Assembly: GCA_037349315.1 (NCBI GenBank)
Contig: JBAIAC010000006.1
Span: 12,373,501-12,437,500 of the forward strand
Reading direction: 5' to 3'
DNA: 64,000 nt
Source: Chelydra serpentina
Taxonomy: Eukaryota; Chordata; Testudines; Chelydridae
Shown: positions 1 through 11,274 of the stretch, piece by piece
Layout of the letters: every line of letters begins with the position of its first letter
Position numbering within the stretch: position 1 is the first letter of the stretch
The notes under the pieces: generated by a model
The model's database searches: none
The model's input: only the letters and a program-made list of their open reading frames with translations
What the model was told of the DNA's origin: nothing
Program-made: the position numbers and the translations under genes

Positions 1-584
1 GATGCCCGGACGATTTTAAATTTTAACTTCTTAGAGCAGGGTTGAGTTAAAGAATAACACGACAACTTTTAAGAGGGGCTATTACATTATAGATCATAAA
101 ATATTGTACTTAAACATGTTTATTCTGCATGTATTCTTCATAGACTCCTGTGCCATATTCCTCACTAAATGTTATCAGTCCTGTATATTATCTGTTGTGC
201 ACTGATAATTGGATACTGTATTAAAGCCATACTGTAGGGCTTACGCCTGAAATACATTGAGTGCCTCCAACCCTTATTGACTTCAGCTTTATAAAAACTT
301 GACAAATACTTCTACCGAATTCAACAGGATTTGATAGTACGCAACACCTCTCAGGCCACAAGTGCAGATTCTGTGAAATCACAAGCAATACCTGTGTCAA
401 CAGACGGCAAACTTGGGAGACTGGATGTTCTTGTTTTGCTGTCATAGCTGATAAGTACTGAGAATCACTATTAAGATCAAATGTTTTTGTACAGATTTTC
501 TAGCTGTAAACTCTAATGCCTCCTATCTTCCCTAGTTTGAAAGTCCTCCTTTGGGAGATGGACTGGATGACCTTTTTTTTTTAA
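1..584. other. Unassigned AT-rich DNA
   Basis: No gene or repeat is recognised with confidence. Short frames here lack any known motif. The stretch around 230-370 has the flavour of a decayed dispersed repeat, but I cannot name it. Confidence 0.5.
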
Positions 585-855
585 TATATATTATTGTATT
601 GTAGTAACACTTGGGCCTCATTGCGCTAGGCGCACTGTACGGACATATAAGAACAAAGACAATAACTCACCCCCCCCCGAAAAATTTACAATTTAAATAT
701 ATGAGAGGCAAAATATATGAGTGGACAAAAAAATGGGGAACACAAGGTAGCGGTTAGAGTATTACAGTGAATATAATAAGCAGTGATCATTGCACACCCG
801 CTGCCTAGCCATTGTCAAGTGTTTTGTAGGTATCATAAAGGTTCATTTTAGGTTT
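585..855 (-). repeat. Old MIR-like SINE (minus orientation)
   Basis: The core with 'cattgcgctaggcgcactgtac' reads, on the other strand, as the 'tacagcgcctagcacaatgg' signature common in sauropsid MIR-like SINEs. It aligns in order with the copy at 5083-5375, including a shared 'gcctagccattg...gttttgtaggtatcat' end. It is strongly diverged, so it is old. The exact family name is uncertain. Confidence 0.6.
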
Positions 856-1682
856 TTTCCAACTCAAACTTCTGTGGTTCTTTATATTAGAAGTTTCTCT
901 CTTTAAAATTTGAGTATCAATTGTCTGTCCTTCAAATCTCTGGAAATTAAATAATACTTAAAAATATTAAAAAATACTTAAAAATACTGCACAATTGGTG
1001 ATCAGTGGAAAAAGCTCATCTTCATCTTAACTGTATTTTGATAATATAATGGAGAACACTATAAAGAATAAACAACCTGGTACAATTAATTTATCCTAAC
1101 TGCTTTTCATAAACTTGAATACAAGAGACAAGAAAATTAAAGATAAGAACAAACATACTGTGCCACATGCAGCTTTTTCCATAATTTGCTATTTAATATA
1201 TCCAGTTTTCTAGTTTTTAGGAACTCTGACCAGGATAGAATCCTGATCAAACTGTACCTTACACAGAGAAGAAGGCTAACTACAAATGTAAAGGCCTCTC
1301 AAACCAGGATTTCAGCCAACTGTTTCATTTCTACATTTGAAGGCTTACCCTGGCTACTCTTCATTGCATAGATTAAAGGAAATTTAACAACAAATCTCTC
1401 TGGTGCACACAATATCAAATTTTACATTTTTTGCTTCACCATTGTATACAATTAGGACTTTATACACAGAAGAACCAGGCTTTCACATGTTCCAAAACAT
1501 ATAGATGGCCATGATCCATCACATAAACCCATGTTTAATGGCATGGCAGTCTCACGTCCCTCCAATGCCGGCACACCGTGTAAACTGCCAGATTGAAAAT
1601 ATTTCTCTCATCATACAGTTACTAAGTATTCTTGTGTTAGGTAAGAAAGTGAAAACATCAGCTCAACCTTAAACACATTTAG
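856..1682. other. Unassigned AT-rich DNA
   Basis: Simple A/T-rich sequence with short 'aaatactta' reiterations near 950-985. A 61-codon frame at 1186-1371 has no recognisable domain. I see nothing that supports a gene. Confidence 0.5.
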
Positions 1683-1830
1683 ATTAATAGATTTTATGGA
1701 CAGAAGGAACCATTACAATAATCTAGTCCAGTCTGACCTCCTGCCCAACACAGGCCATAACATTTCCCTCAATAATTCCTACACTGAGCCTAAGAATTCC
1801 TGGCTGAACTTGTGTTCTAAAACCAAACTC
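1683..1830 (-). mobile_element. CR1-superfamily LINE 3' end fragment
   Basis: The order 'ttaatagattttatgg.cagaaggaaccatta...atctagt.c...tctgacctcctg..caacacaggccata' is the reverse complement of a 3'-end type I know from turtle CR1-like LINEs. It parallels the better preserved CR1 tail at 61433-61676 in layout but belongs to another subfamily. No coding part remains. Confidence 0.55.
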
Positions 1831-1839
1831 CTATTTTTT

Positions 1840-2530
1840 TCCTCTAAGCCCTGATTTTGGCATCAGTTCTCCACCTGTATTGTAAACTCCACTATCATTC
1901 CCATTACTCAGGTCTGTCTGTATGTCTCTCTCAGGAACGCCTAATGTGTTTATCAGCATGAAATCTAAGGTCTTTAGCCTTTGGACCAATTTTGATTCCT
2001 CTTCCCCCATTATCTTCCAACAAGAAATGGCAAGAAGCTGGACATCAGTTGCTTTTCCAAAATCCATCTGTTTTTCTCTATCCCTCCTGCCAAAATCCTG
2101 GACCATTCATCTCCCACTTTAACAAGCACAACCTCCTTTTCCTCTGTGAGCCTGCTTCTCACCTCAAACTCTTCCAGTCCTATGAAACATTCTGCTCTTA
2201 TACCCATCTTCATATCCCACCACTCCATGTGCCAACCCATCTATGGACCTCTTCACTGGCTTCCCCTCACCTTCCAAGTCAAATATGAATAGCCTGTATT
2301 TATCTTCAAGGTTCTGCATAACTCTGCTTCTGCTTAAATTTCTATTCTCATTTCCTCCTATTCTCCACTTCCTGCTTTCCCTCTGCACAAGCCTCTCCCA
2401 TAAGCACTCCCTTTTGTATCTTTCTCCCATTCTTATCTTGCCACTTTCTTTTATGAAACCTCTTATATTTAGAAAAAATATTTGTTGGCTCCAGTTAACC
2501 ACTTCTCCTTTAATAATAATTCTTTTGTGA
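1840..2530 (+). mobile_element. Possible L2-like LINE remnant
   Basis: Around 2235-2330 the plus strand reads, with one frame change, like the C-terminal end of an L2/CR1-type reverse transcriptase: a 'HWLPLTFQVK'-like block followed by 'FIFKVLHNSA'. The whole stretch is pyrimidine-rich and open in several frames on both strands because of composition, not coding. A moderately supported relic, broken by stops. Confidence 0.4.
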
Positions 2531-2639
2531 GATCTTTCACAGATGATCCAGCAATATTACAATTTAAATATATTAATTAAAACCTATCACAATATACACA
2601 ATCTGCTCTTCATGGAAAAATTGTACTCTCCATGAGCAG

Positions 2640-2790
2640 AATTATTATCTTTCCTCTACTAGTTGGTTATCTTGTTGTCTAATTGATTTAATTTAGATGG
2701 TAAGCACCTCAAAACAGGGGCCATGTCTTACACTCTTCTGTAAATGCCATGCACACAAATGGTGCAATACAAAAAGTACACTGAAATCAT
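2640..2790 (+). repeat. MIR/L2-type SINE 3' portion
   Basis: 'gatggtaagcacctcaaaac' followed by 'ggggccatgtctta' and 'atgccatgcacacaaatggt' matches the 3' part of old amniote SINE/LINE repeats that end in a short A-rich tail. Diverged and truncated at the left. Confidence 0.5.
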
Positions 2791-3101
2791 TGGTTCTCTG
2801 TGGCTCATCACAATAGGGAATGTAAGTGAGAACTGAGAACTCAGCTTTGACTGAAGTCACTGAACTGGCAAGCAGGGTTCTGCTTTTAATAAACAGAACA
2901 ATAACAATGTCTTAACTTTTCACAACACTTGTGGATTAAATTTTTGCCTGCAAGAAACCCAGTGGTCCTCCCTCACTCATCTATATGGCATTCTTTCATG
3001 CTGGAAATTCATACACCAATTTTAAGTTCAATGTAAATTAAAATAGACTATTTATAAAATCACACAAAAATAAATTAAATTAAAAATAGAAATGCTATGA
3101 G

Positions 3102-3637
3102 TAGGGGCCTACCAAATTCATGGCCATGAAAAATGCATCACAGACCATGAAATCAGATCTTCCCCATAAAATCTAGCTGTTAGGGAAGGGGAGCAGGGTT
3201 GGAGGTGCCCCAGCCGGGGGCTCTTACCATGCAAAAGGCTCCAGCTGCTAGTCCCGGCGTGGCTGGGAAGGAACAGGACTTCCTCTTTCCCTGCACAGCT
3301 GCTCTTGGGGTGGGGAGATCAGACTCACCTCCAGGTACCTCCCCCAGCTGCAGCAAGCTCCATGGCTGCTGCCTTCGGAGGCCAGTTCTGAAGGTAGTGC
3401 AAAAGGGTAGTAATCCCACGACCCCCAACAACAGTTTTCTAACCCTCCGTGCCCCCCCCCACAACAGTTTTGCAACACCCCAACCCCTGCAACTCCCACT
3501 TGGGTCAGGATCCCCACAGTTACACCACCATGAAATGTCAGGTGTAAACATAAAATTGAAACCATGAAATTGACTAATTTTAAAATCCTACGACTGTGAA
3601 ACTGACCATAATGGACCGTGAATTTGGTAGGGCCCTA
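3102..3637. mobile_element. hAT-like non-autonomous DNA transposon, 536 bp
   Basis: The ends are inverted: 'taggggcctaccaaattcat' at the left, and the complement of the right end reads 'tagggccctaccaaattcac'. The flanking octamers gctatgag (3094-3101) and ggtataag (3638-3645) agree at 6 of 8 positions, consistent with an aged 8-bp target duplication. The interior is GC-rich (3180-3500), which explains the long but unsupported frames on both strands there. No transposase is encoded. Confidence 0.75.
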
Positions 3638-3849
3638 GGTATAAGACAAGATGGCTCAGTGGAGTGGTGATGGGCCTTTCACCTTCTGGTTTTCATTTCA
3701 AATCAACCCTTGGTTGATAATGACTTAAGAAGTGCATGTATCAGAACAATCCCCCAAACTGGCAACAACAAGGATAGTCCTCTGAGAAGCCAAATAATTA
3801 TACTTTGTTCCTGCATAGGACTTTCATCCACAGATCTTATGTGCTTTTC

Positions 3850-3992
3850 AAATAAAGTATTATCACCATTTTACAGATGGGGAAACGGAGTCACAGAGCA
3901 AAAATGTGACTTGCCCGAAGTCACACCCCAAGTCAGGGGCAGTACCAGGAACAGAAATAGAGATCTCCTGACTTCTATCCAATGGATTACAC
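3850..3992 (+). repeat. MIR SINE
   Basis: Contains the classic MIR stretch 'ccattttacagatggggaaa' followed by 'gtcacagagc', 'tgacttgcccgaagtcacac' and an 'agatctcctgacttctatcc' tail. This order is diagnostic of the ancient MIR family. Confidence 0.85.
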
Positions 3993-5082
3993 TGGGGCAA
4001 GTACTGCTCCGCTTCACACACAGAAGCAGATCAGGGATGAGGCACATTAGCAAGGTAGCATTTGAAAAGCTTTCTCCACCACTGTTTCACTCTCCAGGGC
4101 TTTCAACCCAGTATCTTTTACCATTAGTAAATTTAAGACCTAAAATAAACAAAGGATGAAAGACACTACCTTGAACTTATGACACTAGTGAGTGTCTGTA
4201 CAAGTTTTCATGGGACCTATATTTTGAAAACAAGGGGGAGGGGGAATAGATAAGCTAGAGATTCTGCAGAAAAGAGAGAGAGAAATGGGCAAGATTCTGA
4301 AATATGGTGTTAGAAACAATAGTTATTCCAAAATATCTAACATTTATTTAAACTAACATAATGTGTTAAATCTTGCTGCCTACATAATAAAATCTAGCAA
4401 GCACTGTCAACAGCACACAGTCAGAGAACTTTATAAACCTGAAAAATGTCAATATAATGAGAGCAATTAACGACAGGAAGAGATTTTAAACAATAAAGCT
4501 ATGTATAAATGAGCAAGCATGGCTCACTGCTACAGTATCAAGCTATTCAATGACCACCCAAGTACAGAGAAATTTAAAAGCAAGTAATGTGCTTCCTACA
4601 ACAATCTCAAAAAACTCTCTGACCACACACAGGCTGTGTGGCAAGAGAGAAAATATTAAGGAAAATAGTCTAACAATTTAAAGAGCAGTATATAAATGTG
4701 AGTGTTTTGAAAAATAACCATTTCCTGACCAATAGCATTCAGGAAGGTTTTATTTGAAAAGTTTCAGGCACAAAGATTGGTAGAATGACAGCTACATGAA
4801 GAAAATCCACCTCTCTGTGTTTTAAGAACAATTCACGAATATAAATTAATGTTGATAATTAAAATCATTTACATTCTCAATCCCGATAATCCACCTATAC
4901 ATACATAAAATACTCAACATGTAAGCATTTGCACTAAATGTCATACAAATTAGAACAAAAGTTTCTTGCAATTATTCTGTCATAGCTGGAAATAGGCATT
5001 ATTTTACAGTATTTTATCAAACGTATTTATTGAAACCAAAGGGAAGTTGGCTTTCCTCAACAAAGTAGCATCTAAAATATTA
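3993..5082. other. Unassigned AT-rich DNA
   Basis: No recognised gene or element. A short GA-rich run ('aagagagagagaaatgggc') lies near 4273. Base composition matches the flanks. Confidence 0.5.
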
Positions 5083-5375
5083 TTTATTATTCACATTACA
5101 GTAACACCTAGAGCCCTAATGAGAATGAAGGCCCCTTTTGCTAGGTACTATACAATCAAGAGAAAAATCTATATAGTCCTTACCCTTGACAGTTAATAAT
5201 TTAGGTTTAAGACAAGGCATAATAGACACAAAGAAGCAGCGAAGGGATGGGAGATAAGGTAACATAACACATGTATTTTTTGAATAATGAGCAGTAGTGA
5301 CAGCTCACAACCTGCCTAGCCATTGCCAGCTAACAGTGTTCTGTAGACATCACAGCAAAGCTGAGTATTAAGAAA
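5083..5375 (-). repeat. Old MIR-like SINE (minus orientation)
   Basis: Same family and orientation as 585-855: 'cagtaacacctagagcccta', then a 'ttttgctaggtactatacaa' core and the end 'gcctagccattgcca...gttctgtagacatcacagca'. The two copies differ at many positions, so both are old insertions. Confidence 0.6.
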
Positions 5376-8300
5376 GAATATCAAAGAGTATAAGAATTCT
5401 ACTTATAAATATCCTCTTCATTGCTTTTCTGCTGCTTTCTTCCACTCTCAACCCTGTGTTTTCTATTATACTGCATCGTTTTCCGTGGAACATCATTCTA
5501 TTTCACCACATACCCTTGCTCTCCTTCTACTAGATTTTCTATATTGGTCTCCTCAAGCAATCTTTCTATCCTCTATTTTACCTGACTGTTTTCTTTAGTT
5601 TTCTCTTCTCTGTGTTGGACAACCATCTCTTCATGGAAAGGACTGGGTATTATCCTTTGTTTCTAAATAATTTTTTTCAGTTAGAGTGCTATGTATGTTT
5701 TTTTAATAATATCCATATAGAAAGAACTACGTTAATTGTTAATATTGAGAAGTATGCTGCATATACTTGACATAGATAAACAAAATATAAAGCCATCTGT
5801 ACATACAGTCACAATTTTTTTAGTATATATTATGTATAATATATACAATTATTTATATCTACATATGCTTTGATGACATTAAATCCACTATGGTGGCTCT
5901 CTTATTTAGACATTAAACACTTGTGTAATGTCATAAATGTTCATGGTGCTATGGGACTTGTATAGCATAGTAAAATGATTTTAAAAAATTGAGATTTCTA
6001 GTTTATAATATTTCCTCTATTATCCTGAAATGCACCATACTATTTGACAGCATACAGAAAAGAAAGCCATTAACATCAGTATCAAAATTCTACCACTGTC
6101 CCTCATACTCCATTTCCTGGGTTATGCTATAGTCCAGAGAGATCAGGCAAAGATGCTCCCTTTCTTTCAAAAGTGCTGTATGTTCACAGGCACTGAAAGA
6201 GTTAGTCAAGTTGAGTGAAATGGCCCTTAATTTATTGTAGGGAAAAATGTCATTAACACATAAATCAAACTTTGGAAATTTGACAATCAAGAAAAAAGTT
6301 CCCAAATGTTGCAGAAGTAGTTAAAATACTTAATGTATAAGTACAGAACAGTGTATGTACCCCACCCCCAATTTCCCTCATAACAATGTCTGACAGAAAA
6401 AGGAATGCTTCAGAATTCATCCCTCTGCTTATAATAGTCTCTAACCCTTTTAAAGTAAAATTTGTTTCGTTGGCTACAGACAGCTGTCTCTCAAGACAAG
6501 TCAGCATTAGTTTTCACACAAACCTATTGCCATACACATTACCATACACACAAATTTCCGGATGAAAATTTAAAAAAAAACAAAAAAAAACCCCCAGCCC
6601 TTTTTCTGAGCAGATAAATAAGAATCTCATTTTTTAAAAAAATTCTGAAGTAACAATATGAAAATATATTTTTAAAAGTGGTATAGAATTATGTTACGTA
6701 GCTCATTATTATTCCTACATTAGATCATTGAAATGTGATACCTGATTAATTATGTATCTAATAAGAAAATTTCTCTTTCTGAATTGGCCAATGAAATTTT
6801 TCCTTTTACAAAATCTTCTCAATGTCACATACTTTTTCTATTACATAAAATTGCATGTTCAAGAAATCAACATTAACACAGAAATAATTGAAAAGAATGT
6901 TCCATGCCTTAAGGAGACATCTTTATGTTTTGAAGTAAACGTGAGATTTTTGCTTAATGTATTGAAATTCATCACATACGGTATTTGGTCAGAGACACTA
7001 ATTTCCATCAATGATTGACCAATGTTGTCAACTCTAACATCTAAGGGAGAAAGAAACCTATGATTTACTATTATCCACTTAAAATAAATTCCAGCTTTAA
7101 AACATGCAATAGCATCATAAAAATAAACAGAGCAATCTTTATAATCTGAATTTAGAGAAAAGACCACAACACTCAAAAGATCTTACGGGGTGGTTTCCAT
7201 ATATCCTGATGGAGATTATTTTCAGGTTAGTTAAAACTTTATTTAATGCCAAACTTACAAGAACAGGGAAAATGTAAATAGCTAAAACTTAGCAACAGCT
7301 TTCAGAATAATGATCTGAGAGTGGAAATTCCAGATAAACCTGTAAATAGCAGCATGCTGATATGTATAAAAAATAATGGTCTCTAACAGCCAATACCAAA
7401 ATAATGGAAAAATGTAATCAAGCAATGCTAAATACAGCATCCTGAGTTAACAAAACAGATTTTATATACCTTTCACAAGAAAACACATTCAAAATAATGA
7501 ATTCAGATTTTTTTTAAATTGTCAGTTAAAAAAAGGCTTAAGTATTTTTTTACTTGGTTTATTTTTAAAAGTTCCATGTATAATAAATTTATGTTTCTTA
7601 ATTATATGTTTTAGTACATTTTATTTTCCTTATACCACAAATGTAAACAAGTATTTAAATATTAATGTTCCGCATACAAACCATTTACCTAAGAACCACA
7701 TCTCCAAAGAAGGGCATATTTTTCTCTCTCATATATTATAGATATTATTTAACCTCTCTCTGAAATGCTGGCAGCCTTCTATGAAAGATGATTAGACGGA
7801 TAACTGGAGAACAGGAGTATGGAGAAGAGGGAGTGAAGATTTTCACCAAGAACACCAAGACAAACCTCAAGTATTACAAAAAGTGCCACAGGAACTTTAA
7901 TACCTACACAGATCAGACAGGGCCTTGGTTTTCACAAAAGATTCCAAAATTCCTTAAGACTTTTGGGAAAAAGCTTGAAACTTAATACTGGAAAGACTGA
8001 AGGTCTGAGCTGACCCTGCCAATATAAAAAAAAAGTATTTCAAACCCATTACATCTAGATTTAGAAGGCTTAGATTTTTAACTGATAAAAGTTGGTAAAC
8101 ATCAATTGCACCACACACACACACACACAAACCAAAAAAAAATGTTAATTGATAATAATCAAAGTTTACAGATATGCAAAGTAAGAAAAATGCTGCTTGA
8201 GAATTTAAGAGTCAAAATCCACTGCGTTAGACTTTTGAATTAGGCTAGTTACAAATGGACTAGCAAATGAATAGCATACACAGGTATGCTTTGTTTTTTA

Positions 8301-8549
8301 AAGATTTTTACTTTGCATATTTTGACATAGGATGTTGACAATTCGTGTTTTAACAGTTTATAAAGCATTAAGTTTTTGAATCTCAGCATCCACTGAATAA
8401 TTGAATAACTGTCTGAACCCACTCAATGTCCCACAACGGTGAAAATGTAAAGTGATAAAAAATGCTTAAAAATCAACAGAGACATTATCAGTCAAATTAT
8501 AAAAATATAACACTTGAATTCTGCCAACCCTAATTATACCTTATATCAT
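5376..8549. other. Long AT-rich stretch with no supported gene
   Basis: Frames of 60-105 codons occur but none shows a known domain or convincing splice context. 5400-5640 is pyrimidine-rich and may be a very old L2 relic. 7855-7935 resembles a widespread vertebrate repeat ('aggaactttaatacctacac...ggccttggttttca'). A (CA)9 run lies at 8112-8129. Otherwise I see no structure. Confidence 0.5.
8112..8129. repeat. (CA)9 microsatellite
   Basis: Uninterrupted CA dinucleotide repeat of 18 bases, followed by an A-rich run. Confidence 0.95.
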
Positions 8550-8665
8550 TGTGGACCAAATCCTGCAAGATGCTGAATACCTCCTGTAAACTGATGACAG
8601 CCCTCAGTTCCCTCTGCAGTCAAGGTGCTGAACACCTTTAGCTTTCCCTGCATGAGCAGGTCTAA
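8550..8665. repeat. Possible decayed inverted-repeat MITE
   Basis: 'ggaccaaatcctgcaagatgctgaatacctc' and, further right, 'gtcaaggtgctgaacacctt' resemble a turtle/crocodilian fold-back repeat built around 'ctgcaaggtgctgagc'. Divergence is high and the ends are not defined. Confidence 0.3.
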
Positions 8666-8794
8666 GACATCCTTGTTTAGCTATCAAATAGTTTGGTGGC
8701 TTTTCCATAGAAGTATTAAAAGGAAACTATTTCCATCTGTAGAGTTAATAAGGATTATTGCTTTGTTCCTTTCAGAGTTGTTTTCGGTGGTTAT

Positions 8795-8965
8795 TTTTTT
8801 CTAGAACCCAAAGTGTGCTAGACACCTCAGAGCACAAGTAGGAAGTCATGGTTTATGTCCTGAAAAGTGCAGAATCCAACTGCAGATATGATGCCACAAA
8901 GAGTTAATAGAACTGAAAGGAGGAGTGGTGAGGGTAGAAGGACAAATTACAGAAATATGATTATG
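8795..8965 (-). repeat. Old MIR-like SINE (minus orientation), third copy
   Basis: 'aacccaaagtgtgctagaca' followed by 'gagcacaagtaggaagtcat' parallels the 'ccattgtgctaggcgctgtacaaa' core of the copies at 585 and 5083. Weaker than those two. Confidence 0.45.
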
Positions 8966-9345
8966 GAGTTACTCAAATACTTTCAGGCAGCATAGAGTAG
9001 TTAATAATAGCTAATAATATTTTTAGAAGAATAAATAGTCTTTTGGGGTCTTTTTTTTTAAATAGGCATAGCAGTATAAGTGATCCTTACAATGTTTATA
9101 TATAAATATATATATTCTATTTCATTAATATACATTTATACTACATCCACAAACACTACATTAACCAATAATGCAATTAAATTTTGTATCATAATGTATA
9201 GGCACAAGACAGTTGAATTAAGATTACACATGTAACCTTAATTCTGGCATTTCCTAAATTGAATGCTTGACTTTGCAATGTTAAAATTCTTTAGACACAG
9301 CTTTTTTAATGTAGTTTTCCACTTTTTTTAAAAATGCCAAAAGGA
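8966..9345. other. Unassigned AT-rich DNA
   Basis: Very A/T-rich, with a 'tatataaatatatatatt' run near 9100. Nothing else recognised. Confidence 0.5.
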
Positions 9346-9889
9346 ACCATAAAGACCACATCTCAAGTTACTGCACAGAGTGAGTAACCATTTCTTCTTC
9401 AAGTAGTGTCCCTATAGGTGCTTCACTCTAGGTTACTATTGAGCAATTCCCTCTGTGGAGGAGGGGGCTTTGGACTCTAGTCCAAAAAGGAAGAAAGTAC
9501 AGCAGAGCCAAACATGGTATCTGAAACAGAGTCATGAGTTATTGCATACTGCTCAGCAACCGTAAGCACAGAAGCCCAAGTTGCAGTTTTACATACTTCA
9601 AAAATGGGAACGTTTATGAGAAAGGCTGTAGAGGGTGTAAATGGACCTCAGAGTGGGTTTGTATGTCTGAAGGTGCTTGAATATTACAAGATTCACAAGA
9701 ACTAGTGCAGTTGCATATCTGCTTGAAAGTCTTTGCTTACAGATTGCAGATCCTTTTGTTCTATCTGCGATCAATACAAATAATTTAGGAAACTTTCTGA
9801 AGAGTTTAGTCCTACCAAGATAGAAGGTCAAGGATCTCCTGACACCAAGGGTTTGCCTAGGTGAGGTTTAGGGTAGAAGATAGACAGGT

Positions 9890-10320
9890 TAATGGTTATT
9901 TAATATGGAACTTCCCAAATTTTTACCAACATTTTCATCCATGTGATCAGAACGTGACCTTATCCTTGAAAATATTGTGAAAAGGGAGTATGGCATAAGG
10001 GCCTCTATTTTCCCAACACAATGCACCGATGTGATGACTCTCAGCAATACTGTTTTCATTGATAAATGAAGGAATGAGCAGGTAGCCATCAATTCCAACA
10101 GTTATCTTGTAAGGCACTTCAGACCCAGACTGAGATCTCAAACCGGATTAGACTGCTTGACTGGTGGAAATAGATTTCTAACCACCTGAGAAACCTCATG
10201 GTTGCTGGATGTGCAAAAATGGAATAACCTTCTATCGGAGAATGGAAAATGGAGCTCAGCAACAGCCCTGAGTTTTTTAGTGTTAGAGTATTGTCCAGTA
10301 TATTTGGCAGCAATGAGGTT
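9890..10320 (-). pseudogene. Broken DIRS tyrosine recombinase fragment
   Basis: DIRS elements insert with a tyrosine recombinase instead of a DDE integrase. Two overlapping minus frames share the job here: one (about 10119-10313) gives the N-terminal 'HSPIEGYSIFAHPATMRF' block and the other (about 9889-10098) continues with 'MATCSFLHLSMKTVLLRVITS'. The switch of frame and missing downstream catalytic Arg-His-Tyr region show that it cannot encode an active enzyme. It lies downstream of the RNase H remnant, the order expected for DIRS. Confidence 0.65.
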
Positions 10321-10456
10321 GTCAGTGGCAGGTGTTTGAGGTTACACCAGCAGACAAATCCTGTCCATTTTTATGAGTACATGTAATGTGTAGACTGTTT
10401 TCTCCTGTGTAACAGTACTCTTTTTACTTCCTTTGACCAGATAGTTTCTAATCCTG

Positions 10457-10910
10457 TCAAACTATGGACAAGCCAGGGTTTGAGACAAAGAACTTGGAGA
10501 TTGAGTGAAGGATCTTCCTGCCTTCCTGGGAGAAGAGATGAGGAGTGGCTTCGAGAGTGATTGGTGAATAAACAGCTAGCTGTCTCAGGTAAGGAACGCA
10601 TGTTTGTCTGGACCAAGTAAGAACTATTAGAATGACTCTGGCTTTGTCCTTCCTTATTTTAGGTAGAACTTTGGATATCAGAGGAGTCGGGGAGAATGCG
10701 TATAGATTGGTGGCCCAGCCCACTTCTAGAACAGAACTGAGTGCATTTCTTGTTTATCATCATGGCAAATAGGTTTATCTGCCACTCATGGTCTTGAGCG
10801 AAGTGCCTGTGGAGTGTGTCTGCAGTCACAGTCTGAACTCCTAGAAGGTAAGCTGCTAGGATGATGATATGATTGTGCACAGAGATTTGTTCATAGTATC
10901 AGCAAACAGC
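10457..10910 (-). pseudogene. Broken DIRS RNase H/linker fragment
   Basis: On the minus strand a frame near 10659-10880 reads 'LLGVQTVTADTLHRHFAQDH', matching the end of a DIRS RNase H domain, and a second frame near 10457-10723 continues with 'KIRKDKARVILIVLTWSRQ', matching the proline/tryptophan-rich linker that precedes the recombinase. The same two blocks occur again at 47649-48116. Frame changes separate the parts. Confidence 0.65.
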
Positions 10911-11146
10911 TTGGAACCATCAAAAGGGAGGCTTCTACGGTGCAAGACTCTTCTACCCACCTTGTAGTTCATTAAGCTCTGATCACAGGAAAGGTCGAGT
11001 GGCTCCAACCCCACTCTGACATTCCAGCAGAATCCTATTCACTAACCCTAAAGAGAGTGGGCAAGATTTCTGATATTGACCAGCAGCCACCACTGCTAAA
11101 CAGCAGTTGCTGCTAGCAATAAGAGAGGGAGTGCCCAGGGAACTTG

Positions 11147-11274
11147 ACTATTCATTTGTTAATTACCTTTTAACAAGCCTAATTCAAAAGTCTAAATCAG
11201 TGGATTTTGACTCTAAAAAGTTCCCAACCAGCATTTTTCTTACTTTGCTTATCTGTAAATTTCTACAAATATTG
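11147..11274 (+). repeat. Dispersed repeat X, copy 1, left part
   Basis: Shares 'attcaaaagtctaaatcagt' and 'gcatttttcttact' with copy 2 at 16993-17191. Copy 1 is interrupted after 11274 by a 2.1 kb insertion and resumes at 13409. The family is unknown to me. The interruption is precise and flanked by the duplicated pentamer tattg. Confidence 0.75.

Larger units (their letters stand above)
9346..10915 (-). mobile_element. DIRS-type retrotransposon, 3' half
   Basis: Read on the minus strand, the right part carries an RNase H-like end (about 10500-10910) with a 'RHFAQDHEWQINLF' block, and the left part carries a tyrosine-recombinase-like region (about 9890-10320) with 'SPIEGYSIFAHPATMRFLRW'. 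The 3' end at 9370-9440 has the 'agtgaagcacctatagggac' then 'ggttactcactctgtgcagt' terminal pattern that I associate with turtle DIRS elements. Several stops and frame changes break every part. The 5' half (gag, reverse transcriptase) is missing. Confidence 0.75.

Noticed and set aside
3180..3567. Overlapping 105-123 codon frames on both strands
   Set aside because: Interior of a hAT-like element with inverted ends and target duplication; not a host gene.
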